From: Oppiella nova
Lineage: Eukaryota > Arthropoda > Arachnida > Sarcoptiformes > Oppiidae
Assembly: GCA_905397405.1 (NCBI GenBank)
Contig: CAJPVJ010000748.1
Span: forward strand, 1-20,804
DNA: 20,804 bases
Direction of reading: 5' to 3'
Position numbers and translations under genes: made by a program
Shown: positions 8,700 to 19,800 of the stretch, piece by piece
Layout: the number at the start of each line of letters is the position of its first letter
How positions within the stretch are numbered: position 1 is the stretch's first letter
The notes under the pieces: model-generated
What the model was told of the DNA's origin: nothing
Database searches by the model: none
What the model saw: only the letters and a program-made list of their open reading frames with translations

Positions 8700-11340
8700 T
8701 TAATTGAGATTTAAGTGATTAACGAGTATTTTCCCAGAAATTTATTGTGAAACAATATTTGGACTGATGTGACAAATGCCTGAATTTCTATAAATACTTA
8801 TGATTATAGAATATAACTAAAAACAAAATAATTATATTGATAAAAATAGCTTTTATTAAACAGTGAATTTCAGTTAATATTTTTAGTTTAATTAATTTCA
8901 ACGTAACTTTAATATAATGACTATAATTGCAAATATTTCACAATAATTTACAGTATTTAAGTTGTTATAATAATGTATGTAGATTAAATAATGAATGTGT
9001 TAAAGTTAATGTAATTTAGGAATTAAATAAATTATTTTATCTTTTATTTTATATTGCTCCGATGAATATAATCGTAAATTGTAAATAAAATATTTAGCAT
9101 GTTTAGTTCAGTAAATGTAATATAATCGTCAAAACAATAATAGTCTGAAACCATATTACTGAAATAATTATATTTTAAAAATACCAAAAATTATTTCATT
9201 AATAAATTAAAAATGTTTGTTTAATTTTATAATCTCTATAGTTTTGGGAATTCAAATTTTAAATACAATATATGATCTATATAACATTTTTACACTATTT
9301 TATAAAATTAATTAATTGTGTAATGCATATAATAAAAGATATTTTTTATATAAACAATAGATTTAAGATAGGTTTTATAATTAATATTTTCTTTTGTTAA
9401 CATAAATAATAGACACTTTAATTATCAATTTTTTGTAACATTAAAATTTTTTACATTTCATTGCCATATGCTTATCATTTAACGTTTCATATGTCTATTG
9501 TCTAGAAATTGTAATAAATTATAATTTATTATTATTTTTTAAAAACAAATTTATTTTCAGATTATTTTCATCACATTTATTTACACAATTATATTACTAA
9601 TAATTTTATTAAGTATTATCTACATAAAATATTATTTATGACATTATTATTTATTATTTAATACCTAACAATATTTTATTTATTTTTAATATTTAATCTT
9701 TAATATAGCAATGATATTTTCAACACGTGTATGTCGGTACCTGTACATATAAAACTAATAATATATTTATAAGGTTTTATGAGAATAATGTATTTAAATT
9801 CAATGCAAATATAGGATTTATATCTAGGATATAAAGTCATTTTAAGTAAGATTGATTAAATCTAAGAATAATTTATATATTTTGGTAATCTTCCATAAAT
9901 AATTTAATTAATGTAATATTGACATCAAATGCATTAAACATGTCAAGTATTTAGTACTGCTAATATGAAATCTAAAAATAAAAAAATATATTAATGAAAA
10001 TACTTAAATAAAAATTCAAAACCTTAATTTATTCGTTAAATAACTTATAATGTGTTGAAAGCATATAATAATTATGAAAAATCCAGAATATTCTACATTA
10101 GATGTGTTAGACATAGATATTCTGTATGTATAGACAATACAATACAGTATACAATGATAACAAATTCAATAAAATTTATTGTTAACATAATATATACTGA
10201 ATTGATATCGTATTAAGAATAATGAGAATAATGGCATTATCTATGAAATGCCATAAATATATTATATGTATATGTATATGTATGTGTAAAGTAACTATGA
10301 TGATATAAATATATATAAATCTGTATAATAAATAATATATTATAGATTTTTCGTGGAAAGTGCATTAGAAAATATTTTGAAAATTTTAAATTAGGAATCA
10401 AATAAATTTTATTATCATATACGAAATATTAGACTTTAATTATTTATAATTTATCATGAATTAATTCACATGTCATCAAAATTGCTGTAATTATGATATA
10501 TTACAAATTATTATTAATTAATATGAAAAATTGATATTTCCTAATTCTATATATAATTTAATTTTCAAAACTAAAAATATAAAATATATACTTATTCATG
10601 AAAATTAAGTGAAATATTGACTTTATTTAGAAATATTTTAAATTAAATATTACCGATGCCATCAAAATATGACATATGTTTTATAATTTCTAATTAAATA
10701 TACATGTCGACAGCAAAAATATAATTTATTTTCAGGTTAAACTTCTTAATAAATATTATATGATAAGGTAATATTTATTATATGGTATTTTAATATTATT
10801 ATATAATATTTATAAATACTGTAATTATCAATTAGATTATTCATGCGATAAATGTAAAACAAAATACAATTGTTAATCAATATGATCTATCTACTACTAA
10901 TCTATATGAAATAAATAAATTATGTGTTACTTATTTTTTGTTTTTTAATATTTTACTTGTCACTGGTTTAGACATATGACAGCAAGGTTTATAATTAGAA
11001 ATGAAAAACGTGGGTGTCCATTAAATGATTGACCCCTTAAATATTTTTAATTGTTAGTAATTTTTTAAAATAATAACATTTGTCAGAAAAATTAAAACAT
11101 TAAAAATTCATTTTAATTTTATATACTCATACCTGATTCATTTAACTTGATAAGATTTCTGTAAGGCAGATACAGTATGTGTCATATTATTTACTAAGCT
11201 TGTACTAATTTTGAATCATTAATAATGAATATTTTTATAAAATAAAATACATTAAATTCACTTGATGCGATTTTTACAAACAAAAATTATTACTAATATA
11301 TTACTTGTAAACTATTAATACAATTTTTCGTTCATTCAGT
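8700..11340. other. AT-rich desert, nothing recognised
   Basis: Long A/T-rich sequence without coding signal. A GTATAT-type simple repeat lies at 10264-10288, and one AGAATATTCT palindrome at 10085-10094. Confidence 0.6.
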
Positions 11341-11344
11341 ACGT

Positions 11345-11392
11345 ACACATAAATACATATAAATACACATAAATATTATACACATAATAAAG
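11345..11392. repeat. Degenerate ACATAAAT-type tandem repeat
   Basis: Repeated ACACATAAATAC-like words across about 48 nt, imperfect. Simple-sequence origin is likely. Confidence 0.5.
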
Positions 11393-13459
11393 CCAATAAT
11401 TTTGCATTTCTATTTATAATAATAAATTATAATAAACTTATATTATAGTGGTTTTGTATATCCCTTTAATTATAAATATTTACTTTGATTCAGTACTACT
11501 GTACTTGATTTGAATCAAACAACATATATCTTAACTCATACCATAAATATGTAGTAATAAAGTCGGCATAGGTTTTGAAGTATGCATATTTACATAATTG
11601 TATTTTGTTTATCATACTTGTCCCCAATACAGTATATCACGCCATAGTATTAATAATAAAACTGATTAGCGATTACTCACTGAATGTATTTTCAAACTTA
11701 TTTTATTAATTAATAATAACTAAAATAATTTATATATACAATAAATAAGGTGTCGGGGTATCGGGGAATAGTATTTGAATGAAAATGTATTTTAAAAACA
11801 AAACAATAAAACAAATTCTAGTATTAAATCTAAAATCTATTGACATTTGTTTTATTCGCGAGACTACTGTATATTTCACAACAAAACACACATAAGATTT
11901 ACATTTGATTTGTGTGTTTAGGGCAACAGCTTTACAATTGAAATGCATAATAAGATTTCATTTTGCAATCAAAACAAGTGTTGAAATCCTGGGAAAACTT
12001 TTGTGAATTTTATGTAAAATTGGTTTTTGCGTTAAAAAGTCATTAGATTTTTGTGAACATATTGTAGTGGCTGTGTGTATGTGTCCAGTCATACATAGCG
12101 TATGACATTATAAAAGTTAATGCAATGTAAATTGAATAGTAAATAGTATTAAGTCTTTTTTAAATCAGTATTTGTCTGACAAAAAAAACAATTATAAAGA
12201 ATATTCTGTATACATTCATTATTAACGTAAATTTGCAAATATAATAAAATGAATTAATATTTATAATAAAGTTACATACACACTTTTGTGTAGAGTATAG
12301 TATATTAATAAATTATTAATAATAATGTATAATATTTGACAAAATTTTGTTTGCTTTAAATGAGAAAATATTTGACATTTATTATCAATTTTATTTTTAT
12401 TATTAGCATTCATGATATTTATTTTACATATATTTTCTATATTTTGCATTTTTATATGAATACTGTCGCGAAATATGATAACTAGTTATGAATAAATTAT
12501 AGCCATTCATAATATTATAATTATAAAGTTATGTTAGTATACGAAAGTACCTTTACCATATTGATAAATTTTATAAATACAAATTATAATTTATTTATTT
12601 GTTTAGAATTAATTTAAAATATATTTTTATGTATTGTATTTGTGAAAGAAATTAATTGTATATAAATTATATTTACCTAATTTATATACATAAAATATAT
12701 TTTACCAGTATTGAAAGTAGATTTTAAAATTAGTATAAATTATTGTGTTTGACTTTTATATTATAAACACTAGTATTTACTTTAAAATTTAAAATTAGTA
12801 CTATTAATCATGTTAAGCATTAAGTTATACAAGTTATATTTACTATAGTTACTATTTGCGTATATTATAAATTTAAATAACTATTTATTTTTATACACTA
12901 TTACATGACATTAAAATGTAGTATTTATTAATTTACTTAATTTTACAATAAAATTGTAAAAAGTATTTTTATGATTGATTAGTGACAAGGTAACTAGAAC
13001 AACTCGTTCGTAATGCACCTGGTTGCTTTTTCAAATGAGAATAAGTATTGGGGATTATAAATAAAATAAATGTTTTTCGAGCAAATAATTAAGCAAATAT
13101 CAAACGTATGAATTATCGATAAATACAAACTTTATCAAGTACATTAGTTACGTTAGTATTATAGCTTTAATTCAATAATATATTGGTAACTTCACTGTAT
13201 ATAATATCACTTTATATAATACTAAATAACAACTGGTATATTTATAGATAGCGATAGTAATCGAACAAGTACACATTATAATCCAAACAGTACAATAAAA
13301 AAGTATACAATAGTATTTAATATCATTTAATTAATCCATAGTTGATTATTAGTTTATAACAATAGCTTAATTATTAACAATTTTCTATTATTTAAGTGCT
13401 TGCTCAAACGCAAATAATTCAATTGTTTTCCAACAAACTGTAAAATCAATACAACAATA
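11393..13459. other. AT-rich spacer upstream of the GDSL esterase
   Basis: Two minus-strand open frames (11730-11948 and 12261-12449) encode AT-driven sequence with no recognisable domain, so I do not call them genes. One AGAATATTCT palindrome lies at 12198-12207. No clear TATA box precedes the esterase. Confidence 0.5.
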
Positions 13460-14503
13460 ATGCTATCATTAATAAGTGCAATAGTGTTAGTAACGGGAAT
13501 ATCAGCCCAACACCACCCCTGGGACCCACAGCCCGGGGACGGGGGTGCCGTTTGGCTTAAAAAACATGAGGCAATGGTTAACCAAACCCTTCAGCATATG
13601 GCTGATGAACGCATTGTGTTTGTCGGCGACTCAATCACTGAGATGTGGGGCAGCAATGGACGGGCTGTTTGGGACAAACACTACGCCCCACGACACGCGT
13701 TTAATTACGGCATCGGTGGTGATAGGATTGAGGCCGTCATCTACCGGATCCAACACAAGGAGTTCGACGGACTCCACCCCAAAGTGACGGTCCTTATGAT
13801 CGGTTCGTGAAACTAATGTCAATACCGTTATCATGATTCTGATGTGTGTTTTTTTAATTAAAAAAAATTAAAATATGATAACTGTATATTAAATATACAT
13901 GATCTATTGTTTTAATTTTATTACAAAATATACAAGCATAGTCATATTAATGGTACTGATGTATTAATAATTATAATACTAAATGAGCATTTCAAATCAC
14001 CTATCATTACGACTGTTTGGTACTGTTTAGCACTATTAATGTCGTAATGAAAGGAGAGTGGAAAGACTCATTTAGTACTATAATAGTACAGTAGCTATAA
14101 ATATAAAATATTTAAATTATAAATGAATTATAATTTATAAATGATTTGCAAAACGATAGGCACTAACAACGCGGCCCCCAATACGGTGGAGGACATCGCG
14201 CACGGCGTTCGTGAAGCTGTGACTGAACTGTTAGGCAAAATGCCGAACACCAAGGTTATTTTGTTAGGACTATTGCCCAGGGACTCGTTGCGAGACAAAG
14301 TGAAACAGGTCAATGAGGTGATCAAGACGTTGAATAACGATAAGAATGTCTTTTTCCTGGACATGTGGTCGGCCTACGAGACGGATGGCAAACTACATAC
14401 AGAGCTCTATAACGACGACAAACTACATCTCAGTCCTAAGGGCTATGAGGTGTGGCAGCAGACTATGGAACCGGTGCTTAAGAAGTTGGACCCAACCCTG
14501 TGA
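13460..14503 (+). CDS. Secreted GDSL/SGNH esterase, PAF-acetylhydrolase IB catalytic-subunit-like, two exons
   Basis: A serine hydrolase of the SGNH fold, 228 residues. Exons are 13460-13802 and 14160-14503. Splicing joins G with GC to give the Gly of the GTNN block, in frame. A signal peptide is likely over residues 1-16 (hydrophobic LISAIVLV then ISAQ), so the product is probably secreted or lysosomal, unlike the cytosolic PAFAH1B2/3 partners of LIS1. Conserved blocks: VFVGDSIT with nucleophile S58, NYGIGGDRIE (82-91, oxyanion Gly), GTNN (115-118, oxyanion Asn), GLLPRD, and DKLHLSPKGY with D201 and H204 completing the triad. The length matches the family. The substrate, perhaps an acetyl ester, cannot be read from sequence. 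Odd: the donor GTTCGT departs from the GTAAGT used by the GPCR, but GTGAAA two bases on would frameshift to a stop. The gene converges with the beta-mannosidase. Confidence 0.9.
13972..14082. repeat. Foldback (inverted repeat) inside the esterase intron
   Basis: Arms 13972-14013 and 14041-14082, 42 nt each, match at 35 positions with no gaps and have a 27-nt loop. Outer ends read TATAATACTAAATGAG against CTCATTTAGTACTATA. It fills the middle of the 357-bp intron. It could be a MITE-like element or a structured RNA. No transposase is present. Confidence 0.8.
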
Positions 14504-14597
14504 ATCATCCATAAAGTGATCTAGGGTGTTTTGTGCTATTGTTAAACAGTTCAATATTACGCCCTATGTTACATTATGAAAAATTCTTTAGATTATA

Positions 14598-14603
14598 AAT
14601 AAA
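14598..14603 (+). terminator. Poly(A) signal AATAAA for the GDSL esterase
   Basis: A canonical hexamer 95 nt after the esterase stop codon, before the convergent beta-mannosidase end. Confidence 0.6.
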
Positions 14604-14703
14604 CTTAACTTGTTAACTCAATATGTTTTTCGCAGTAGTAATAACTTATTTGTATTAACGAAATGATTAGCAAGGTTTAGGAATCAAAGGTTTAGGAATT
14701 TAG

Positions 14704-14717
14704 TTTTATTTATTTAT
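14704..14717 (-). terminator. Poly(A) signals overlapping the beta-mannosidase stop region
   Basis: On the minus strand the stop reads TGAATAAATAAATAAAAC, so AATAAA hexamers begin within or directly after the stop codon. This implies a very short 3' UTR. The two convergent genes end only 214 bp apart. Confidence 0.55.
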
Positions 14718-17700
14718 TCAAGCAACATCGGACACGGTTTTAATGGTTAAATGTTTAGCAATGTCAGTTTCCGTAGCATTAGATTCTGTGACAAAAGTAA
14801 TAGTCTTTCGCGAATCGAATATAAAGAATCCGTTTTCCAAGAAATTGCCGCGAATTCCAGAATTCAACGCAAAGTCGAGCGAAACAAACGGTGCGACGGC
14901 TTCGGTGGACAGCGTTATGTCGAACACGTGTTTCGGATTACCATTGACTTCGACATTGGGTCTCAGTTTCACCGAAACTAACTTCACATTCGGTTTAACT
15001 ATTCGCGAGTTTCTCGGTTCAGTTAATAACAGGAAATTCGATATCTATTTAGAAAATAATTAATTGTTTTAATGTTGCGTTAAAAGTATAAACAGTATAT
15101 AAAATGGGTATTCAATAAGTACGTTCAGAAATTGTTTCATTAATCTGAAACATTTCCCTATTTCCTATCAAAAGGACCCTGATATGCATACCCCATAGAA
15201 GGGAACGTCGACTCTGACCACACAGTCAGCTCTGTCTGCACAGCCGGACTCCTTGAGCAGCACTGGTATGGAGTGATTCCATAGGGTTTGGGCTGAAAAT
15301 CCGCTTTCACTCACAGACTTCAATACAATTTGATGGATGGGTGTAGTGGACAACCACTTGTATATTTGGACAGTTGTATCAAACTCATGCCTATCCTCGT
15401 AGTCATCCCGTACTAACGCAACCTATAAAAATATTTTGTTAATTTATTGTAACATACTCATTTTGATTAATGTAATACAACTAACGACTTTATAATTTAT
15501 CCAAATGTACATGCTAGAATAATTACTTTTATCATAATAGTAATAAAAACATATTTTTAAAATAAGTTGTGTTAAAAATTCATGTAAATGATCTTATACT
15601 GTATTTAATTTAACTAATTATTTTATATTTAACTTCATTAAAATATTATCTTGGTTTAAAATAATAAATAAAATTACATTACTTTTAAAGTTTCATTTTT
15701 GTCCTCATATGGGGTGACCAACTGTTTGGCGAAAAAATCGCGGGCATATGAGTGCAATAGTTTCCATTTGCCGCCGTATTCTATGGACGACCAGGTGGTG
15801 CCCTGCCATATGTCGTTCAGTTGCCAATACAGGGCACCCATTGTGTTCCCGGAGCCGGACGCACTCACCTCCCGGTTCCGTCTATGGTGTTCGGTCGCAG
15901 ACTTCATAGCCATCGCCTGAACCACTTGTGATAAATATACCAAATCCTGGTATCGTTCAATACCACCAGTAGACGGGGCTTTGAAATAAATACCTGGGAT
16001 ATAAATGTTTTCAATTAATTTTGCGAATGATACAATTAAACAAGCTTAATGCTTAGCAGATTAATTTAGTTATTTAAAAATGTAATTCAGTTTATTAGGA
16101 ATATTTCTAAATCCGTATAGATTTTACACTGAGTAATATTACTGAATAAGATTTTACTGGATAATATTTATTCAACAACTTTTAACTTTTGTTCAGGGTT
16201 AAACTATTCATGTTTTGCATAAATATAACGTAGTTTTTATATGTTAATAATTTAACTGACAATGCAAGAACGGGAAGTGATCACGCTAATTGCAATTAAA
16301 ACCGAGTGAATTATACTCGTATGGTATGGTATTTTACACTGAGTAATATTACTGAATAAGATTTTACTGGATAATATTTATTCAACAACTTTTAACTTTT
16401 GTTCAGGGTTAAACTATTCATGTTTTGCATAAATATAACGTAGTTTTTATATGTTAATAATTTAACTGACAATGCAAGAACGGGAAGTGATCACGCTAAT
16501 TGCAATTAAAACCGAGTGAATTATACTCGTATGGTATGGTATAATAGGACTGTCCAGGTCCGGTAATCCAGCGGAATGTCCTAGGTGTCCAAATCGGTGA
16601 TTATATCGGTCGACGCGCTATACATTTTTGCTATAAAAGCCCATTAAACTACTCATTCTATACGAGTCAGAGTTTTCACAGCAAAATGTATAGAGTTTTT
16701 ATAGCGCGTCAACCGATATAATCACCGATTTGGACNGTAATAAGATTTTTTATTGTAAACTAGTAAGTTTTATCGAAAGATCTACTAAATATAGGGGTTT
16801 TAATGGTTACATACCTGACCAGATAGCGATGGACGGGTGGTGTTGCAAACGGCGTGTCTGTTGTGTGACCTCTATGTCCACTGTGGCCAAGAAGTCCGGA
16901 TCCGATGGGTAACTCCCGCACGCGAACATGAAGTCCTGCCAAAGCATAATCCCGTACTCATCGGCCAACTCGTAGAGGTAGTCCGACTCATACACCCCTC
17001 CGCCCCACACTCGCATCATATTCATGTTGGCATCTCTTGCCGACTCCATCATGTGTTTCAAATAATCTCTGGTCAGGTCCTCCTGAGGAATATACACACA
17101 AAAAACAATTAACAGTTTATTTTTCAAATGATTTTATACAACTGAATATATATTATATTTAGTAAAATGAAACTTTATATTAAATTATAGGTTGGCTTAC
17201 CTGTAGAATATTAGCGGGTATCCAATTAGTGCCCTTGGCAAAAAACGGGACGCCATTGACTTGAAAATAAAATGTCAATCCTTTGGGTTTTACCGGAGTT
17301 TGTATCACTTGAATGGTTCGGAAACCAATTTTCACTACTTTTTCCGACACTTCTGTCGACCCATTGAACCCAATCTTTACCCCCAATTCATACAACTTTT
17401 GCGTACCGTTTGTCACACCGTTTGGAAACCACGGCGTTATAGACATGTTATTCACCGGTAGTTTCAGAGCTAGTTTAGCCGTGCCATCGGCGCCTGTAGT
17501 AAGATTATACGACTGTCCACTTTGGAGTACCTTTCCGTCCAGTGAAATAGTTATGTTTGCCTCAAAAGAGTGTTTAATTTGGGATTCAATGAAAATATTG
17601 GTATTCAGTGTCCATTGGCTGCCATTGTGTGCATCGGGTGTCGTCTCGACCGTAATGTCTCTAATAATTGCCTTATCGTAAGCCTCGATACCAATGGGTT

Positions 17701-18639
17701 TCCAAATGCCTTGTGTTTTAAATGACGGACCCTTTGAACAAAATGTTTAAATAAAATATATTAAAATAAAATAACTAAAAATATGTTCACATTTCCATAC
17801 CCAGTCCCACCCAAATGATGCGCCCATTTTACGTATGTAACCTCTAGCTAAATATATAAAATTATAAATAAATACGGGCATTTACACACTACCTTGAATA
17901 TTTAGATAATTTATGTTATGAATGATATGATACATACGGGGGTTTATACCATAATGGTATGTCTTATTATACCAATTCTTTTGGACGTCCACATAGTGTT
18001 GAGGGTTTTCAATGTGTATTTGTATAGAGTTTTGACCGCTTTTAAGGGCATGTTTGGCGTCAAACACGTACCGCACGAACTGATTGATAGTCCGTAAGAT
18101 CTGAACGCCATTTACCGTAATATTACTGACGGTGTCGATGCCCTCGACCACCAAATTCACCACTTGTTTGCTCAGTATATTTGCGCTAACTATTAAATAA
18201 AAATAAGCATGATTACAGCTAATATAATAAAATAAACGGGTATATTGTAAATCTTATTTGAAGTAAACATTCAAATATTTTTAGTATGCATTAATATACC
18301 ATTAAATTGTAGCTCATATAACCAGGGAGCATTTGATATCCAGCTATATTTTGAATCATGATCCTCGACAAGTAGGTCTCGGCCTATAGTGCCAGCCTGT
18401 CGTAAGTCTGAGTATATATCCCCGGGAACGGTAGCTTTTGCTTTAATGGCTGTTTAATCAAAAAGAAATTATTAAATAAATCAATTTATAATAAGAAAAT
18501 AAAATTTAACTTGTTAAAATTTACATTTATTCTCTGATGTGACTGTCCATTGATTTCCACATAATGATTGATATTCAGTGGAACTATATTGAATTAAGCA
18601 AGGTAATAATACATATAAAATAACTGATAATTTATTCAT
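14718..18639 (-). CDS. MANBA: Beta-mannosidase (GH2), lysosomal type; nine exons seen, catalytic exon(s) missing
   Basis: The family removes terminal beta-mannose from N-glycan fragments in the lysosome. Exons (minus): 18639-18525, 18449-18300, 18189-17893, 17841-17801, 17731-17201, 17082-16815, 15993-15683, 15422-15192, 15044-14718. All junctions agree in phase and have GT/AG. The N-terminus MNKLSVILYVLLPCL is a signal peptide. Family landmarks in order: LCGNQWTV, ATVPGDIYSDL, VEGIDTVSNITVNG, IRKMGASFGWDWGPSF (over exons 4-5), PWFPNG, FFAKGTNWIPA, MNMMRVWGGGVYE, WQDFMFACGSYPSD, HHPSIAIWSG, GALYWQLNDIWQG, SIEYGGKWKLLHSY, VAPFVSLDF and the C-terminal sandwich. 756 residues are visible. Vertebrate MANBA has about 880, and the roughly 145 residues expected between IWSG and IYFKAP are absent, including both catalytic Glu residues (NNENE and SEYGYQ in the family). 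Exon 4 is only 41 nt. The final junction is a little short against relatives, so an extra micro-exon is possible. Confidence 0.9.
16121..16540. repeat. Exact 210-bp tandem duplication
   Basis: 16121-16330 is repeated without a visible difference at 16331-16540. Both copies start ATTTTACACTGAG and end ATGGTATGGT, and two further bases (AT) continue. Perfect identity in unconstrained AT-rich DNA means either a very recent duplication or an assembly artefact. Confidence 0.95.
16588..16735. repeat. Foldback with about 35-bp arms ending at an N
   Basis: The left arm starts GTCCAAATCGGTGATTATAT at 16588 and is matched by the right arm ending at 16735, with a single C/T difference over about 35 bp. 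A second inner stem follows (TACATTTTTGC against GCAAAATGTA), offset by an insertion in the right arm. The right arm stops immediately before the ambiguous base at 16736. It could be a MITE-like element, or an inverted contig end joined at a gap. Confidence 0.85.
16736..16736. other. Ambiguous base N (possible contig junction)
   Basis: The only non-ACGT base in the window, placed exactly at the outer end of the inverted repeat and inside the intron that should carry the missing catalytic exon. Confidence 0.9.
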
Positions 18640-18651
18640 TGTGTATAACTA

Positions 18652-18692
18652 CTATTTATAAAAGTTTGGTAATTTTACCAAAACTATTTATA
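18652..18692 (-). promoter_or_regulatory. Candidate beta-mannosidase core promoter (two TATAAATAG boxes)
   Basis: On the minus strand TATAAATAG occurs at 18692-18684 and again at 18660-18652, 45 and 13 nt upstream of the start codon. Only the distal copy is well placed for a start site before the ATG. Between them lies an 8-bp palindrome TTTGGTAATTTTACCAAA (18665-18682). A very short 5' UTR is implied. Confidence 0.45.
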
Positions 18693-19763
18693 TGATTTTT
18701 ATTTTGTTAAACAGTGAGAATTTAACATTTGTTGCTAACATAAAGTTTTAAAAATATCAGCAACTTTTGAAAAATAATGAGATAATTTTATTATTATTTC
18801 CTATTATCTACCTGGTATCTAATTATATATCGTACCATTTTTATGTACCATAAAATGTGGTTACGATATTTGCACCATAGACGTACTATAGATGCACTAT
18901 TAAATAATGATTGTGACACTAGGATATGATATTAAAGGGATATGAACAGGTCCGCTTTTTAAAATTTCGTAGAAATCTTTAATTTATGACAATATTTAAT
19001 TAAAGATATTAATCTAAAAGTTACAAATATTATAAAAATAGGTTGCATTAATCTAGTTCAGTTGACCTTTTTATAAAAAATAATTAAAAACATAAAAATA
19101 TAATACAATAATTGATAAAAATTTGTAGGAAAATGTGTGAAATAAGTCGAGACAATAGAGACCGTAACACTAGTAACATAGATATTAAGCATAAATACAC
19201 CAGGCATGCTAATAACATTGGAGGACTAAGCACGTATCGCATATATTACGTAATATAATCATGGTTGAAAACAGGGACATTTATCATTAAATCTTGTTAA
19301 ATCTAGTAAAATACGGAATATTTTGTGGCATATATCCAGGTGCAGTAGTACGAGATCAGTACTTTACACAGTACTTTGAGCTACAGTGAGGTTTACAGCG
19401 AGTGGTGGTATGCATTTGAACCATGCACTATTAATTCATAATATGATTCAAAAGTACAGTATATCATAATAGCGTTGTACTAACTGAATAATTTTCAAGC
19501 AAATTGAATTTATTGTTACTATTATCATAAATAAACAATTAAATTTTTCGTAAATAAAACATTTCATATAATCTGTATTTGAGAAAAAGTACATTTATTT
19601 TATAGACATCGCAGTTATAAATCTAGATTATCAATAGTATCTAAAATACTATGTACAGTATACTAAATACCTACTAAAGTACCTAAAGTACCATATTTTC
19701 TGTATCCCATAAGTATACCATTGATTTCCAATAACAGATATTATAAGTATTGTATTTTTATAA
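18693..19763. promoter_or_regulatory. Divergent intergenic region between the two glycosidase genes
   Basis: About 1.1 kb of AT-rich DNA separating the beta-mannosidase start (minus) from the glucocerebrosidase (plus). No CACGTG-type lysosomal (CLEAR-like) element is seen inside it. A TCAGT initiator-like site at 19356 lies within a direct repeat CAGTACTTT (19358-19366 and 19369-19377). An upstream exon of the glucocerebrosidase carrying its signal peptide may be hidden here, but I could not identify it. Confidence 0.4.
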
Positions 19764-19790
19764 ATGAGGGTTTCACCACCGGGCAGTCGG

Positions 19791-19800
19791 CACGCGCGTG
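19791..19800. promoter_or_regulatory. GC-only-core palindrome CACGCGCGTG
   Basis: A 10-bp palindrome with two CpG pairs in very AT-rich surroundings, directly at the 5' edge of the glucocerebrosidase open frame. It resembles a variant E-box, and a promoter role is only a guess. Confidence 0.25.

Larger units (their letters stand above)
15994..16814. other. Disturbed intron where the catalytic exon of beta-mannosidase should be
   Basis: An 821-bp interval between a phase-1 donor (GTATGT from 16814) and an acceptor (CCCAG ending 15994) with a matching 2-nt start. It contains an exact tandem duplication, an inverted repeat and an N, but no frame matching the expected roughly 145 residues on either strand. 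Direct splicing of the flanking exons would be in frame but would give an enzyme without its active-site glutamates. Confidence 0.8.

Noticed and set aside
11730-11948. 72-codon minus-strand open frame
   Set aside because: No homology recognised, composition follows the AT background, no splice or start context.
12261-12449. 62-codon minus-strand open frame
   Set aside because: Asn/Ile/Lys-rich low-complexity frame typical of non-coding AT-rich sequence.
621-14941. Scattered CACGTG E-boxes (near 622, 1027, 4225, 9725 and 14936) as a lysosomal CLEAR network
   Set aside because: Only mildly more than expected, one lies inside a coding exon, and none sits in the promoters of the two glycosidase genes.
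16541-16590. GC-richer patch as a remnant of the missing beta-mannosidase exon or of a transposon gene
   Set aside because: All six frames were read. None matches the expected catalytic block, and the plus frame (SGNPAECPRCPNR) is too short to assign.
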